Below, one piece after another: positions 27,592-36,535 of a stretch of DNA of 64,000 nucleotides (positions within the stretch are counted from its first letter, which is position 1; each line of letters begins with the position of its first letter). The DNA comes from Chitinophagaceae bacterium (GTDB lineage Bacteria > Bacteroidota > Bacteroidia > Chitinophagales > Chitinophagaceae). The stretch covers positions 62,001 to 126,000 of the forward strand of contig JADBXP010000001.1 of NCBI GenBank assembly GCA_020403455.1, given 5' to 3'. A program made the position numbers and the translations under genes. The notes beneath the pieces were generated by a model. The model worked only from the letters and a program-made list of their open reading frames with translations. It was not told the origin of the DNA and searched no databases.

Positions 27592-28638
27592 CTATTTGCC
27601 ACCTGTTGGCACGGGAATGATGTCACCATTGGGTAAATGTGCAATCTGTTTCATATAGATATTTCTCAAATTAGGGGCTCCGGATATCTGAGCATCATGG
27701 TAAAATAAATACCAACTTCCCTTAATATTTGCAATGGAGTGCCGACTGCCACCACCCACGCTTGTTTCCAGCAGTACACCCCGGTAGGTAAAGGGGCCAT
27801 AGGGCGAGTTACCAACAGCGTAAGCTATCAAACGCCTATCTCCTGTAGAATAGGAGAGATAATATTGCCCGTTGTACTTATGTACCCATGTAGCCTCACC
27901 AAATCTTTTTTTGTTATTTTTTGCCTCCAGCAATTCACCATTTGTATCCACGATTTTTATTTCACTTACTACTTCCGCCAGTTGTTTCATATCTGCAGAA
28001 AGTCTTGCCATTCTTGGTAAGAGAGAAGATTGCTCACCAACTCTTTCTTCTGCATTGGGTCGATATACATTGTTTTCCCATTGATGTAGTTGTCCGATCT
28101 GTGTGCCACCAAAATAGAGATAGAAGGTGCCATCATCATCCTGAAAAACACAGGGATCAGAACTATATGCCCTCGAAATAGGATTTCTTTCCGCCAGAAA
28201 AGGACCTCTAACAGAATCAGCAGTCGCTACACCAATGCGAAAAACATCATTCTTGTCTTTGAGTGCGAAATAGAGATAATATTTTCCTTTATGGTAGGTA
28301 ATATCTGACGCCCCTAATTGACGACTGCCCCAGGGAATTTGTTTGATATCCAGTACTTGCCCAATTTCCTTTGCCTTGCCATTGATCTCACTTAGCGTGT
28401 ATACCCACAGATCTCTCATGGCAAAATGATCGCCAAATTTATTGGGAGATATGCCCACATCGAGATCCTGTGTGCAATAGATGTATGTTTTTTCATTGAA
28501 TACCCGAACTGCCGGATTGGAAGTGTACCGCTGATTAATAAGTGATTGTCCGTTGATTGATTTCCTCTGGCTATAACTGTATTGCGCAGGAACAGAGCAG
28601 GGTAGGCTAAACACAATCAATAGCAAAAATTTTGACAT
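27592..28638 (-). CDS. Secreted GH43-like five-bladed beta-propeller (arabinanase/xylosidase family), base residue altered
   Basis: The 348-aa product has a signal peptide (MSKFLLLIVFSLPCSVPAQ) and the GH43 layout. The pKa-modulating Asp lies in YSSDPCVFQDDDGTFYLYFGG near residue 160 and the acid Glu in FGEATWVHKYNGQYYLSYSTG near 246. At the position of the general-base Asp (family motif YTADP) the protein has YTSNP, with Asn41. GH43 enzymes cleave arabinan, xylan or related side chains by inversion, so activity here is uncertain. It is divergent from the xylose operon, which fits a pentose-related role. Confidence 0.85.
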   Translation of the reverse strand: MSKFLLLIVFSLPCSVPAQYSYSQRKSINGQSLINQRYTSNPAVRVFNEKTYIYCTQDLDVGISPNKFGDHFAMRDLWVYTLSEINGKAKEIGQVLDIKQIPWGSRQLGASDITYHKGKYYLYFALKDKNDVFRIGVATADSVRGPFLAERNPISRAYSSDPCVFQDDDGTFYLYFGGTQIGQLHQWENNVYRPNAEERVGEQSSLLPRMARLSADMKQLAEVVSEIKIVDTNGELLEAKNNKKRFGEATWVHKYNGQYYLSYSTGDRRLIAYAVGNSPYGPFTYRGVLLETSVGGGSRHSIANIKGSWYLFYHDAQISGAPNLRNIYMKQIAHLPNGDIIPVPTGGK

Positions 28639-28676
28639 ACGCTGATTATAATACTGCGAATTGGGAAATCAATTGA

Positions 28677-28687
28677 ACTACAGTAGT
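28677..28687. promoter_or_regulatory. Small palindrome ACTAC-A-GTAGT upstream of GH43-like gene
   Basis: This odd-length perfect inverted repeat lies 39 nt upstream of the GH43-like start in the GH43/xylB divergent region. It could be an operator; no regulator gene is adjacent. Confidence 0.25.
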
Positions 28688-28749
28688 AACGCTCATCTGT
28701 GCTCTTTATTTTTTCTTACACATGAGAAGCCATCACCAATCTTTTGAAA

Positions 28750-28779
28750 TTGATCAGAGATGTGCAGTTTTAACTTTTG
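28750..28779 (+). promoter_or_regulatory. Candidate promoter of the xylose operon
   Basis: TTG at 28750-28752 is followed 18 nt later by TAACTTTTG (28771-28779), one base longer than TAnnTTTG. It is about 100 nt upstream of xylB. Confidence 0.45.
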
Positions 28780-28797
28780 TTATACACCCTATCTTAA

Positions 28798-28809
28798 TAA
28801 CTCGAGTTA
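28798..28809. promoter_or_regulatory. 12-bp perfect palindrome TAACTCGAGTTA, candidate operator of xylBA operon
   Basis: The palindrome lies about 20 nt downstream of the candidate promoter and 69 nt before the xylB ATG, a position where bound repressor would block transcription. The central CG and even symmetry resemble LacI- or GntR-type sites. The regulator is not in the window. Confidence 0.5.
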
Positions 28810-28877
28810 CTGCAGAGGGCGATGCATTTTAGGTCTTTAACAAGAAATAGTTAAATTCGGTTACAATTCACATAAGC

Positions 28878-30365
28878 ATGTTGTATATCGGCATTGATCT
28901 CGGCACTTCTGCAGTAAAGTTGACTGTTTGGGATGCAGCGACTCAGCATTCGCTGATAACCGTTCAGTATCCAACCGAGGAAGCCCCCATATATTCTCCA
29001 CAACCGGGATGGGCTGAACAATCACCTCTGGATTGGTGGGATTATATTCGGAATGCCATGCACCAGGCCAATTCCTCCGGAATGTATGCGGTAAAAGATA
29101 TCAAGGGCATCGGAATTGCTTATCAGATGCATGGATTGGTATTGGTTGATCAAAATGGTAGCAGCATTGGGAATAGCATAATCTGGTGTGACAGCCGTGC
29201 CATTCATACCGGTGAAGAAATCTATCAGACATTAGGACGAGATTACTGTGATAGATATCTGCTGAATTCCCCCGGAAATTTTACTGCTGCCAAACTCGCA
29301 TGGGTTCAGCAACATCAGCCAGAAATCTTTCAACAAATTCACCGGATCATGTTACCGGGGGATTATATTTCCTTCAGAATGACAGGGGAGGCAACAACCA
29401 CCAGTTCTGCACTTTCAGAAGGTATTTTTTGGGACTATCAACAAAATCAACCAGCCCATCAATTGTTTCAACAGTATCATTGGAATCCGGAGTGGATACC
29501 GGCAATCCGACCGGTATTTGGAGAACACGGTTTTTTATCAAGTGAAGCTGCTCATGAATTGCAATTAATTCCCGGTATTCCTGTAACCTACAAAGCAGGC
29601 GACCAGATGAACAATGCTTGGTCATTAGGTGTAATGGAACCCGGACAGATAGCTGCCACAGCAGGCACTTCCGGTGTTATTTACGCAGTCACTGATCAAC
29701 CACTGACTGACTCGCTTGGACGTATCAACAGCTTTGCACATGTTAATCATTCCAACGAACAAGCACGACTTGGTTTATTGATGTGCATCAACGGTGCCGG
29801 AATACTCAATAAATGGGTTCGACAACTTACAGGCAACAGATATGATTATGAAGAAATGAATAGGTTAGCAGCTACTATTCAGCCCGGAGCTGATGGATTA
29901 TTTTTTTATCCTTTTGGTAATGGCGCTGAGAGAATTTTAGGCAACCAAATTATTAATGCTCACCTGCACAACATTGACTTCAACAGACATTCGCCTGCCC
30001 ATCTATTCCGCGCAGCGCAGGAAGGTGTTGCATTTGCTTTTCGCTATGGATTAGATGTTTTAAGAGAGATGCAGGTAACTGTAAAGTTGATCAAAGCTGG
30101 CACTGCGAATTTGTTTCTCAGCGATGTTTTTATTCAGGCATTCGTTCAACTAACACAAACACCTTTGGAATTGTTTGATGTTAATGGGAGTGAAGGAGCA
30201 GCCAGAGGGGCAGCTAAAGGCAGCGGGTTTATCAATAAAGAAAATCATTCGACGCTGCTTTCAACCCCAATTAAAAGAATAGATCCTGATACTCGTGATA
30301 AAAGATGGGAAGATATCTACCAGCAATGGCTTTTGCAACTGAAGAATAAAATCAACAATAGTTAA
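28878..30365 (+). CDS. xylB: Xylulokinase
   Basis: It phosphorylates D-xylulose to xylulose 5-phosphate, the entry to the pentose phosphate pathway. The 495-aa FGGY-family kinase has the phosphate-binding MLYIGIDLGTSAVKLTVWD at its start, QMHGLV, the GDQMNNAWSLG region, and AGTSGVIYAV for the second phosphate-binding loop. The length is normal for XylB. It is first in the operon xylB-xylA-HAD-symporter, 12 nt before xylA. Confidence 0.95.
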   Translation: MLYIGIDLGTSAVKLTVWDAATQHSLITVQYPTEEAPIYSPQPGWAEQSPLDWWDYIRNAMHQANSSGMYAVKDIKGIGIAYQMHGLVLVDQNGSSIGNSIIWCDSRAIHTGEEIYQTLGRDYCDRYLLNSPGNFTAAKLAWVQQHQPEIFQQIHRIMLPGDYISFRMTGEATTTSSALSEGIFWDYQQNQPAHQLFQQYHWNPEWIPAIRPVFGEHGFLSSEAAHELQLIPGIPVTYKAGDQMNNAWSLGVMEPGQIAATAGTSGVIYAVTDQPLTDSLGRINSFAHVNHSNEQARLGLLMCINGAGILNKWVRQLTGNRYDYEEMNRLAATIQPGADGLFFYPFGNGAERILGNQIINAHLHNIDFNRHSPAHLFRAAQEGVAFAFRYGLDVLREMQVTVKLIKAGTANLFLSDVFIQAFVQLTQTPLELFDVNGSEGAARGAAKGSGFINKENHSTLLSTPIKRIDPDTRDKRWEDIYQQWLLQLKNKINNS

Positions 30366-30377
30366 AAAATCGTTTCT

Positions 30378-31706
30378 ATGCAGTTTATAAAAGGAGATGT
30401 AGAGTACTTCAAAGGAATCAATACCATTTGTTACGAAGGGCCTGATAGTCCAAATCCACTGGCTTTCAGGTGGTATGACGCTGATAAGTATGTAGCCGGA
30501 AAACCTATGAAAGATTGGCTTCGGTTCGCATGTGCTTACTGGCATAGTTTTGTTGGAAATGGATCGGATCCATTTGGAGAGCCAACTCATCTTTATCCCT
30601 GGAATGAACATCCAGACCCGATTGAGCGTGCGAAGAAAAAAATGGATGCTGCCTTTGAATTGATGACCAAGCTTCAAATTCCTTTTTACTGCTTTCACGA
30701 TGTAGACATGGTTGACCTCACCAGTGATCTCGTGGAAAATGAACGAAGAATGCACTTGTTAACAGACTATGCTTGGCAAAAGCAGCAAGCAAGTGGGGTG
30801 AAATTACTTTGGGGTACTGCCAATCTGTTTTCACATCGCAGGTACATGAATGGCGCAGCAACCAATCCGGATTTTACTGTTGTTAGTTTTGCTGCCGCTC
30901 AGGTAAAAGCAGCATTGGATGCAACCATCCGTTTGGGCGGAGAAAATTATGTTTTCTGGGGGGGTAGGGAAGGGTACATGACTTTACTGAATACGCAAAT
31001 GAAAAGAGAAATTGACCACCTTGCCCGGTTTTTACACCTGTGTAAAGATTATGCCAGACAACAAGGATTTAAAGGTCATTTTTTCATAGAACCAAAACCC
31101 TGTGAACCTTCCAAACATCAGTATGATTATGATGCCGCAACGGTTATTGGTTTTCTTCGGGAATACGATTTACTCAATGATTTTAAATTGAACATCGAAG
31201 TCAACCATGCTACACTTGCCGGACATACATTTCAACATGAACTGCAGGTGGCCGCAGACGCCGGGGTTTTAGGAAGCATAGATGCCAACCGCGGGGATTA
31301 TCAGAATGGATGGGATACCGATCAGTTCCCTACGAATTTGTATGAATTGATAGAAGCAATGCTGGTTATTCTACCTGCAGGGGGCTTTGCTGGGGGAGGG
31401 ATTAATTTTGATGCAAAAAGAAGGAGGAATTCTACTGATCCTGTCGATTTATTTCATGCACACATTGGAGGGATGGACAGCTTTGCACGGGCATTATTGA
31501 TAGCCGATAAAATATTGAACCAATCAGATTATTCTGCCATTCGACAAAAAAGATATGCCTCATTTGACACAGGAAAGGGGAAAGAATTTGAAGAAGGAAA
31601 GTTGACACTGGAAGCTTTGGCAGATCTTGCCACACAATATGGAGAACCTTCCATAATCAGTGGACGACAAGAGTACCTGGAAAATTTGATCAACAGGTTT
31701 ATTTAG
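30378..31706 (+). CDS. xylA: Xylose isomerase
   Basis: It converts D-xylose to D-xylulose in the cytoplasm. The 442-aa length marks the class II (long) type. Catalytic His and Asp are in YCFHDVDM near residue 106. Metal and substrate motifs are [23 protein letters not shown] near 237, [26 protein letters not shown] and [25 protein letters not shown]. It lies between xylB (12 nt) and the HAD gene (15 nt), so the operon order supports the call. Confidence 0.98.
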   Translation: MQFIKGDVEYFKGINTICYEGPDSPNPLAFRWYDADKYVAGKPMKDWLRFACAYWHSFVGNGSDPFGEPTHLYPWNEHPDPIERAKKKMDAAFELMTKLQIPFYCFHDVDMVDLTSDLVENERRMHLLTDYAWQKQQASGVKLLWGTANLFSHRRYMNGAATNPDFTVVSFAAAQVKAALDATIRLGGENYVFWGGREGYMTLLNTQMKREIDHLARFLHLCKDYARQQGFKGHFFIEPKPCEPSKHQYDYDAATVIGFLREYDLLNDFKLNIEVNHATLAGHTFQHELQVAADAGVLGSIDANRGDYQNGWDTDQFPTNLYELIEAMLVILPAGGFAGGGINFDAKRRRNSTDPVDLFHAHIGGMDSFARALLIADKILNQSDYSAIRQKRYASFDTGKGKEFEEGKLTLEALADLATQYGEPSIISGRQEYLENLINRFI

Positions 31707-31721
31707 ATACATCTTTTTATT

Positions 31722-32375
31722 ATGGCTAAACGGGCATTTATTTTCGACCTCAATGGAACCATGATCGATGATATGAATTTTCATATACGCGCATGGCATG
31801 ACATACTCAATCAACTCGGTGCTGAACTCACGCTGGAACAGGTGAAACTGGAGTGCTATGGGAAAAACGAAGAGTTGTTGGAGAGGATTTTTCCGGGTAG
31901 ATTTTCAGAAGACGAAATGCAACTAATGATTGCCCGGAAGGAAGCCGGCTACCGCGAAGTATTTCGACCATATCTTCAATTGATTGACGGATTAGATGTT
32001 TTTTTACGACAGGCACATTCCAATAATATTCTCATGGGAATCGGTTCAGCTGCTTTGCCGGAAAACATCAACTATGTGTTGGATGGCTTGTCTATAAGAA
32101 ATTATTTTAAAGCAATTGTAAGTGCTACTGATGTTCGAATTAGCAAACCCGATCCGGAGACATTTCTTCTTTGTGCAGATAAATTAGGTGTTCAACCGGA
32201 AGATTGTATTGTATTCGAGGATGCACCAAAAGGTGTGGAAGCTGCAAGCCTGGCGGGAATGTCATGCGTTGTACTAACAACCATGCATCCGGAGGATGAT
32301 TTTAATGGCTGGGAACATACCTTATTCAAGGTTCCCAACTATTCGGATGACCGCTTGATAAGTTTGGTACAATAA
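31722..32375 (+). CDS. HAD-superfamily, beta-phosphoglucomutase-like hydrolase with DxN active site
   Basis: The 217-aa product has HAD subfamily I features: motif I FDLNGTMIDD (residues 8-17), GIGSAA for motif II (Ser), SKPDPETFLLCADKLG for motif III (Lys) and CIVFEDAPKGVEAA for motif IV. The nucleophile Asp9 is present, but the usual second Asp (acid/base) is Asn11, a DxN motif. The protein may be a sugar-phosphate phosphatase or mutase; its place in the xylose operon suggests a pentose-phosphate or side-product substrate, which is inference. Confidence 0.85.
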   Translation: MAKRAFIFDLNGTMIDDMNFHIRAWHDILNQLGAELTLEQVKLECYGKNEELLERIFPGRFSEDEMQLMIARKEAGYREVFRPYLQLIDGLDVFLRQAHSNNILMGIGSAALPENINYVLDGLSIRNYFKAIVSATDVRISKPDPETFLLCADKLGVQPEDCIVFEDAPKGVEAASLAGMSCVVLTTMHPEDDFNGWEHTLFKVPNYSDDRLISLVQ

Positions 32376-32490
32376 ATTGAATCATAATTTTCTTAACTTA
32401 ATCTAATACAATTTGTGCTTCCACCCACCAATAGCTGAATACCATCAAAAACAGTATCTTCAGTTTTCCAACCCCCGAAAAAAATAAACA

Positions 32491-34167
32491 ATGAAAGTTT
32501 TGCAAACCACCGATTACATAGTTTTCTTTATTTATTTTATCATTGTTAGTGGCTATGGATACCTGGTTTATAGGAAAAAGAAGCAAACAACCATTGCCGC
32601 ATCACATGATTTTTTTCTGGCTGAGGGTTCTCTGACATGGTGGGCCATCGGGGCCTCTCTAATTGCTTCCAATATTTCAGCTGAACAAATGATTGGCATG
32701 AGCGGCAATGGGTTCACCATGGGACTAGCCATTTCAACTTATGAATGGATGGCAGCTGCCTCACTTTTAATCGTAGCTATCTTTTTTATTCCGGTGTACC
32801 TCAGGAATAAGATTTATACCATGCCACAATTTTTACAAACCCGGTACAATGATACTGTGGCGATGATCATGGCCATATTTTGGCTCCTGTTGTATGTGGT
32901 AGTTAATCTTACCTCAATACTTTACCTGGGTGCGCTGGCAATTCATAGTATCAGTGGCATATCAATTACAACTTGTATGTATTTGCTCGGGGTATTTGCC
33001 ATATTCATTACACTTGGTGGAATGAAAGTGATCGGGTATACCGATGTGATTCAGGTTTTCTTTCTGGTAGTAGGTGGACTGGTTACTACCTATCTCGCAC
33101 TTGGATTGGTCAGTCAGATGTATGGCCAGAGCGGCGCAATGAACGGCTTACAAATATTATATACTGAGGCCAATGATCATTTTCACATGATATTGAAAAA
33201 AGACAATCCCAGTTATCTCGACCTGCCGGGATTGTCGGTTCTGATCGGAGGCATGTGGATTGTTAATCTCAACTATTGGGGTTGCAATCAGTATATCACC
33301 CAACGAGCTCTCGGTGCCAGTTTACCAACAGCGCGCAACGGTATTTTATTTGCTGCCTTTCTTAAATTGCTCATGCCGGTGATCGTGGTTCTTCCTGGTA
33401 TAGCAGCTTATGTGTTAAACCAAAAAGGTTATTTTTCTCAGGGAGAATTGTTGGGTGAGAACGGACAACTCATGGCTGATAAAGCATATCCATCATTGCT
33501 CAATCTATTGCCTGTCGGTTTAAAGGGCCTTTCCTTCGCTGCTCTGACAGCAGCCATCGTTGCATCCCTCGCAGGAAAGGCCAACAGCATTTCAACCATT
33601 TTTACGCTGGATATATACCAGAAAAAAATAAATCCTTCAGCGAGTGAGTCATCACTGGTAACAACCGGAAAATATACCATCGTGGTAGCTATGGCTATTG
33701 CAATTTTGATTGCTCCGCATCTTGGTATCGAAAAAGGTGGTTTTAAGTATATTCAGGAATATACCGGATTCGTTTCTCCCGGTATTTTTGCCATGTTCAT
33801 TTTAGGTTTTTTCTGGAAAAAAGCTACATCGAATGCCGCACTCTTTGCTACCATTGGTGGTTTTTTACTCTCTGTATTTTTCAAGTTCCTCCCACAGTGG
33901 ATTGATCTTTCTTCACTGAGTTCCATAGGTTTTTCAGTCTTGAATGCTGACGGGGTGTATGAAATACCATTCATCGATAGAATGGGTTTTGTATTCCTGA
34001 TTTGTGTTATCGGAATGGTACTCATCAGTAGGTATGAAAATAAGAGGGGTATCCGCCCTAAAGGATTACAGCCGGGAGGAAGCTTATGGGAAATGCACCC
34101 GGCTTTCCTGGCCGGCACCTTGCTGGTTACGGGCATTCTGACTGCCTTGTATACTATTTTCTGGTAG
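32491..34167 (+). CDS. Sodium/solute symporter (SSS family), probable xylose transporter
   Basis: The 558-aa inner-membrane protein has about 14 hydrophobic segments and SSS-family marks (LTWWAIGASLIASNISAEQMIGMSG near the start; FAALTAAIVASLAGKANSISTIFTLDIYQK in the middle). The SGLT-like GNGFTMGL and NYWGCNQYITQRALGA segments resemble sugar-type members. As last gene of xylB-xylA-HAD-symporter it likely imports xylose with Na+. The 115-nt gap from the HAD gene has no clear terminator. Substrate is inferred from context only. Confidence 0.9.
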   Translation: MKVLQTTDYIVFFIYFIIVSGYGYLVYRKKKQTTIAASHDFFLAEGSLTWWAIGASLIASNISAEQMIGMSGNGFTMGLAISTYEWMAAASLLIVAIFFIPVYLRNKIYTMPQFLQTRYNDTVAMIMAIFWLLLYVVVNLTSILYLGALAIHSISGISITTCMYLLGVFAIFITLGGMKVIGYTDVIQVFFLVVGGLVTTYLALGLVSQMYGQSGAMNGLQILYTEANDHFHMILKKDNPSYLDLPGLSVLIGGMWIVNLNYWGCNQYITQRALGASLPTARNGILFAAFLKLLMPVIVVLPGIAAYVLNQKGYFSQGELLGENGQLMADKAYPSLLNLLPVGLKGLSFAALTAAIVASLAGKANSISTIFTLDIYQKKINPSASESSLVTTGKYTIVVAMAIAILIAPHLGIEKGGFKYIQEYTGFVSPGIFAMFILGFFWKKATSNAALFATIGGFLLSVFFKFLPQWIDLSSLSSIGFSVLNADGVYEIPFIDRMGFVFLICVIGMVLISRYENKRGIRPKGLQPGGSLWEMHPAFLAGTLLVTGILTALYTIFW

Positions 34168-34449
34168 AATTTTTCTTCGAAAATTGCTTGCCCGTATCGG
34201 CTGGCTTGGTTGTTCATCCCATTTCAAGCGAAGTTCCGGGTTCGAGAATTGTTGTGCACGGGCTTGAATCATTCCGTTTTCCGTTTTTTCTTGTCTGCTA
34301 ATGGTGAAATGAGCGGCAGCAATTTTCACATCAAATGCAATAATTATATTTTAAATCAGACGAATAAATATGTTTAAAATATATAATTAGAGTTGTGCAT
34401 GATCTCTCTAAAATTTCCTGATTTTATAGGTGATTACGGGTGGACTTCG
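34168..34449. other. Intergenic region before rpsA
   Basis: No gene is convincing here. A weak AATTTT/AAAATT hairpin at 34171-34188 may end the xylose operon. The rest is AT-rich and leads into the rpsA promoter. A short open frame on the minus strand (34084-34329) overlaps the symporter and lacks support. Confidence 0.5.
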
Positions 34450-34457
34450 TACCTTTG
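34450..34457 (+). promoter_or_regulatory. Promoter -7 box of rpsA
   Basis: TACCTTTG, as at rpsL, fusA and rpsJ. The 30-nt leader has a weak CCCG/CGGG stem (34462-34465 with 34478-34481) followed by six T directly before the ATG. No clear -33 element is seen. Confidence 0.7.
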
Positions 34458-34487
34458 CCACCCCGTATAAAAAAAAGCGGGTTTTTT

Positions 34488-36386
34488 ATGAATTTCATTA
34501 ACAAACAACTAAACGCAGATGCTCAGGAGACGGCTGCAGCTCAACCAGCTGAACAGCCCGCTGCTGCGACAACAAATGCACCTGAGACCGCGCCGGCAGC
34601 TACGGCACATGATGATTTTGACTGGAGCATTGACAAGCGCAATGTGAGTCATTATGCAGAAACTGATCGTGTAAAGTATGACAAAGTGTACGATCAGACT
34701 TTTGTTCAAATTGAAGATGGTGAGATCATCCGCGGATTAGTGGTAGCTCTCACTAAAACCGATGTAGTGATCAACATTGGCTTCAAAAGTGACGGATTGG
34801 TTTCTTTAAATGAATTCCGCGATGTACCCGGACTAAAAGTTGGGGATGAAGTGGAAGTGATGGTGGTTGAAAAAGAAGACCGTCAGGGTAATCTTCACCT
34901 TAGCAGGAAATCTGCCCGCATCTATCGTGCCTGGGAAAGAATTGTTGAAGTGCACAAGACCGGTGAAGTTATTACCGGTACAGTAACCAGCAAGACGAAA
35001 GGTGGACTGATTGTGGATGTTTTTGGTATGGAAACCTTCCTGCCCGGCTCACAAATTGATGTGAAGCCAGTAACAGATTACGATCAGTTTGTCGGTAAGA
35101 CGATGGAATTCAAAGTGGTGAAGATCAATGAAACCATCAAGAATGCCGTGGTATCTCACAAAGCATTGATTGAAAGTGACATCGAGGCACAACGTGCTGA
35201 AATCATGAGTAAACTCGAAAAAGGACAAGTTCTGGAAGGTGTGGTGAAGAACATCACAGATTTTGGTGCTTTCATGGATTTGGGTGGTCTCGATGGTCTG
35301 CTTTATATCACAGATATTTCATGGGGACGTATCTCTCACCCAAGTGAAGTTGTGAAACTGGATCAAAAACTACAAGTGGTTGTTCTTGATTTCGATGATG
35401 ATAAGAAGCGTATTTCTCTTGGTCTGAAGCAACTGACACCTCATCCCTGGGATGTACTGCCTGCCGGACTCGAAGAAGGCAGCGTAGTGAAGGGTAAAGT
35501 GGTAAACATTGAAGATTATGGTGCATTCCTTGAAATTCAACCCGGTGTTGAAGGTCTGGTGCACGTATCCGAAATTACATGGGCCAACACACCTATCAAT
35601 GCCAAAGAATTCTTCAAACTGCATGATGAGTACGAGGCAAAAGTGGTTACCCTTGATAAGGATTCCCGCAAGATGAGTCTCAGCATCAAACAGATGACAC
35701 AGGATCCTTGGAATGAGATCGAAAGTAAATTCCCAGAAGGCAGCAAGCACCAGGGATTGGTAAAAAACATTACTCCTTATGGCGTGTTTGTTGAACTTGA
35801 GCCGGGAATCGGTGGAATGATCCACATCAGCGATCTTAGTTGGTTAAAGCGATTCAATCACCCGGGAGATTACACCAAAGTGGGAGAGAAGATCGATATC
35901 ATCATCCTGAGCATTGATAAGGAAAACCGTAAACTCCAACTCGGACATAAACAACTGGAAGAAGATCCCTGGAATGCACTCGAGGAGACTTTCGCAGTTG
36001 GAACCCTGCATGAGGGAACCGTAGTGAGGAAGGAGGACAAAGGTGCTCTGGTTCAATTGACGTATGGACTGGAGGGATTTGTACCCAATCGACACCTGAC
36101 GAAGGAAGATGGTAAAAACCTGCAGGTAGAAGAATCTGCGCAATTCGTTGTTATTGAGTTCGATAGAAACGAAAAGCGCATCCTGCTCAGCCATACCCGC
36201 ATCCGCGAGCAACAGGAGACAGAACAAAAAGAATCAGCCAAGAAAGAAGCCCGTGCGGAATCTGACAGCACCAAAAAAGCTGTTAAGAACATCCAATCCA
36301 AAGTAGAAAAAGCTACCCTAGGTGATCTGGGAGCGTTGGCCGAAATCAAAGCAAAATTGAAAGAAGGCGAAGGGGATACCAAATAA
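34488..36386 (+). CDS. rpsA: 30S ribosomal protein S1
   Basis: S1 helps mRNA bind and unfold on the 30S subunit. The 632-aa product, read from ATG 34488 (MNFINKQLNADAQE), has an acidic Ala/Thr/Gln-rich N-terminal stretch. About six S1 repeats follow from near residue 60 to 560 (for example VVKNITDFGAFMDLGGLDGLLYITDISW, VNIEDYGAFLEIQPGVEGLVHVSEI). A charged Lys/Glu-rich tail ends the protein. A start at 34440 is rejected because it lies upstream of and inside the promoter box. It has its own promoter and a strong terminator, so it is monocistronic. Confidence 0.97.
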   Translation: MNFINKQLNADAQETAAAQPAEQPAAATTNAPETAPAATAHDDFDWSIDKRNVSHYAETDRVKYDKVYDQTFVQIEDGEIIRGLVVALTKTDVVINIGFKSDGLVSLNEFRDVPGLKVGDEVEVMVVEKEDRQGNLHLSRKSARIYRAWERIVEVHKTGEVITGTVTSKTKGGLIVDVFGMETFLPGSQIDVKPVTDYDQFVGKTMEFKVVKINETIKNAVVSHKALIESDIEAQRAEIMSKLEKGQVLEGVVKNITDFGAFMDLGGLDGLLYITDISWGRISHPSEVVKLDQKLQVVVLDFDDDKKRISLGLKQLTPHPWDVLPAGLEEGSVVKGKVVNIEDYGAFLEIQPGVEGLVHVSEITWANTPINAKEFFKLHDEYEAKVVTLDKDSRKMSLSIKQMTQDPWNEIESKFPEGSKHQGLVKNITPYGVFVELEPGIGGMIHISDLSWLKRFNHPGDYTKVGEKIDIIILSIDKENRKLQLGHKQLEEDPWNALEETFAVGTLHEGTVVRKEDKGALVQLTYGLEGFVPNRHLTKEDGKNLQVEESAQFVVIEFDRNEKRILLSHTRIREQQETEQKESAKKEARAESDSTKKAVKNIQSKVEKATLGDLGALAEIKAKLKEGEGDTK

Positions 36387-36407
36387 TCACCCTCGTTCGA
36401 TACAATA

Positions 36408-36445
36408 AGGCTGCTTTACCATAATTGGTGAAGCAGCCTTTTTCG
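36408..36445 (+). terminator. Terminator after rpsA
   Basis: A 14-bp stem with one G-T pair (36408-36421 with 36428-36441), a 6-nt ATAATT loop and a following T run form a strong Rho-independent terminator. Confidence 0.93.
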
Positions 36446-36518
36446 CTGATAATGAGGCATTTTAAAATAACCTTAACGTGCTCGCAGGTTGAGGTACATT
36501 AAATTGCCGGTAAATAGT

Positions 36519-36526
36519 TAACTTTG
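36519..36526 (+). promoter_or_regulatory. Promoter -7 box of bamD-rpoZ
   Basis: TAACTTTG matches TAnnTTTG. It ends 9 nt before the bamD ATG, so the mRNA is leaderless or nearly so. Confidence 0.65.
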
Positions 36527-36535
36527 CCCGCCTTT

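Noticed and set aside
34215..34245. tRNA-like GGTTCGAG T-loop text
   Set aside because: The flanks do not form a 5-bp T stem and no anticodon arm or acceptor stem fits around it.
34084..34329. Minus-strand 81-aa open frame between symporter and rpsA
   Set aside because: It overlaps the symporter gene in antisense, has no promoter, signal or recognisable motif, and its composition follows the opposite-strand codons.
34458..34487. Terminator-like hairpin in the rpsA leader
   Set aside because: The stem is only 4 bp with a 12-nt loop; too weak to call attenuation, so it is mentioned only with the promoter.
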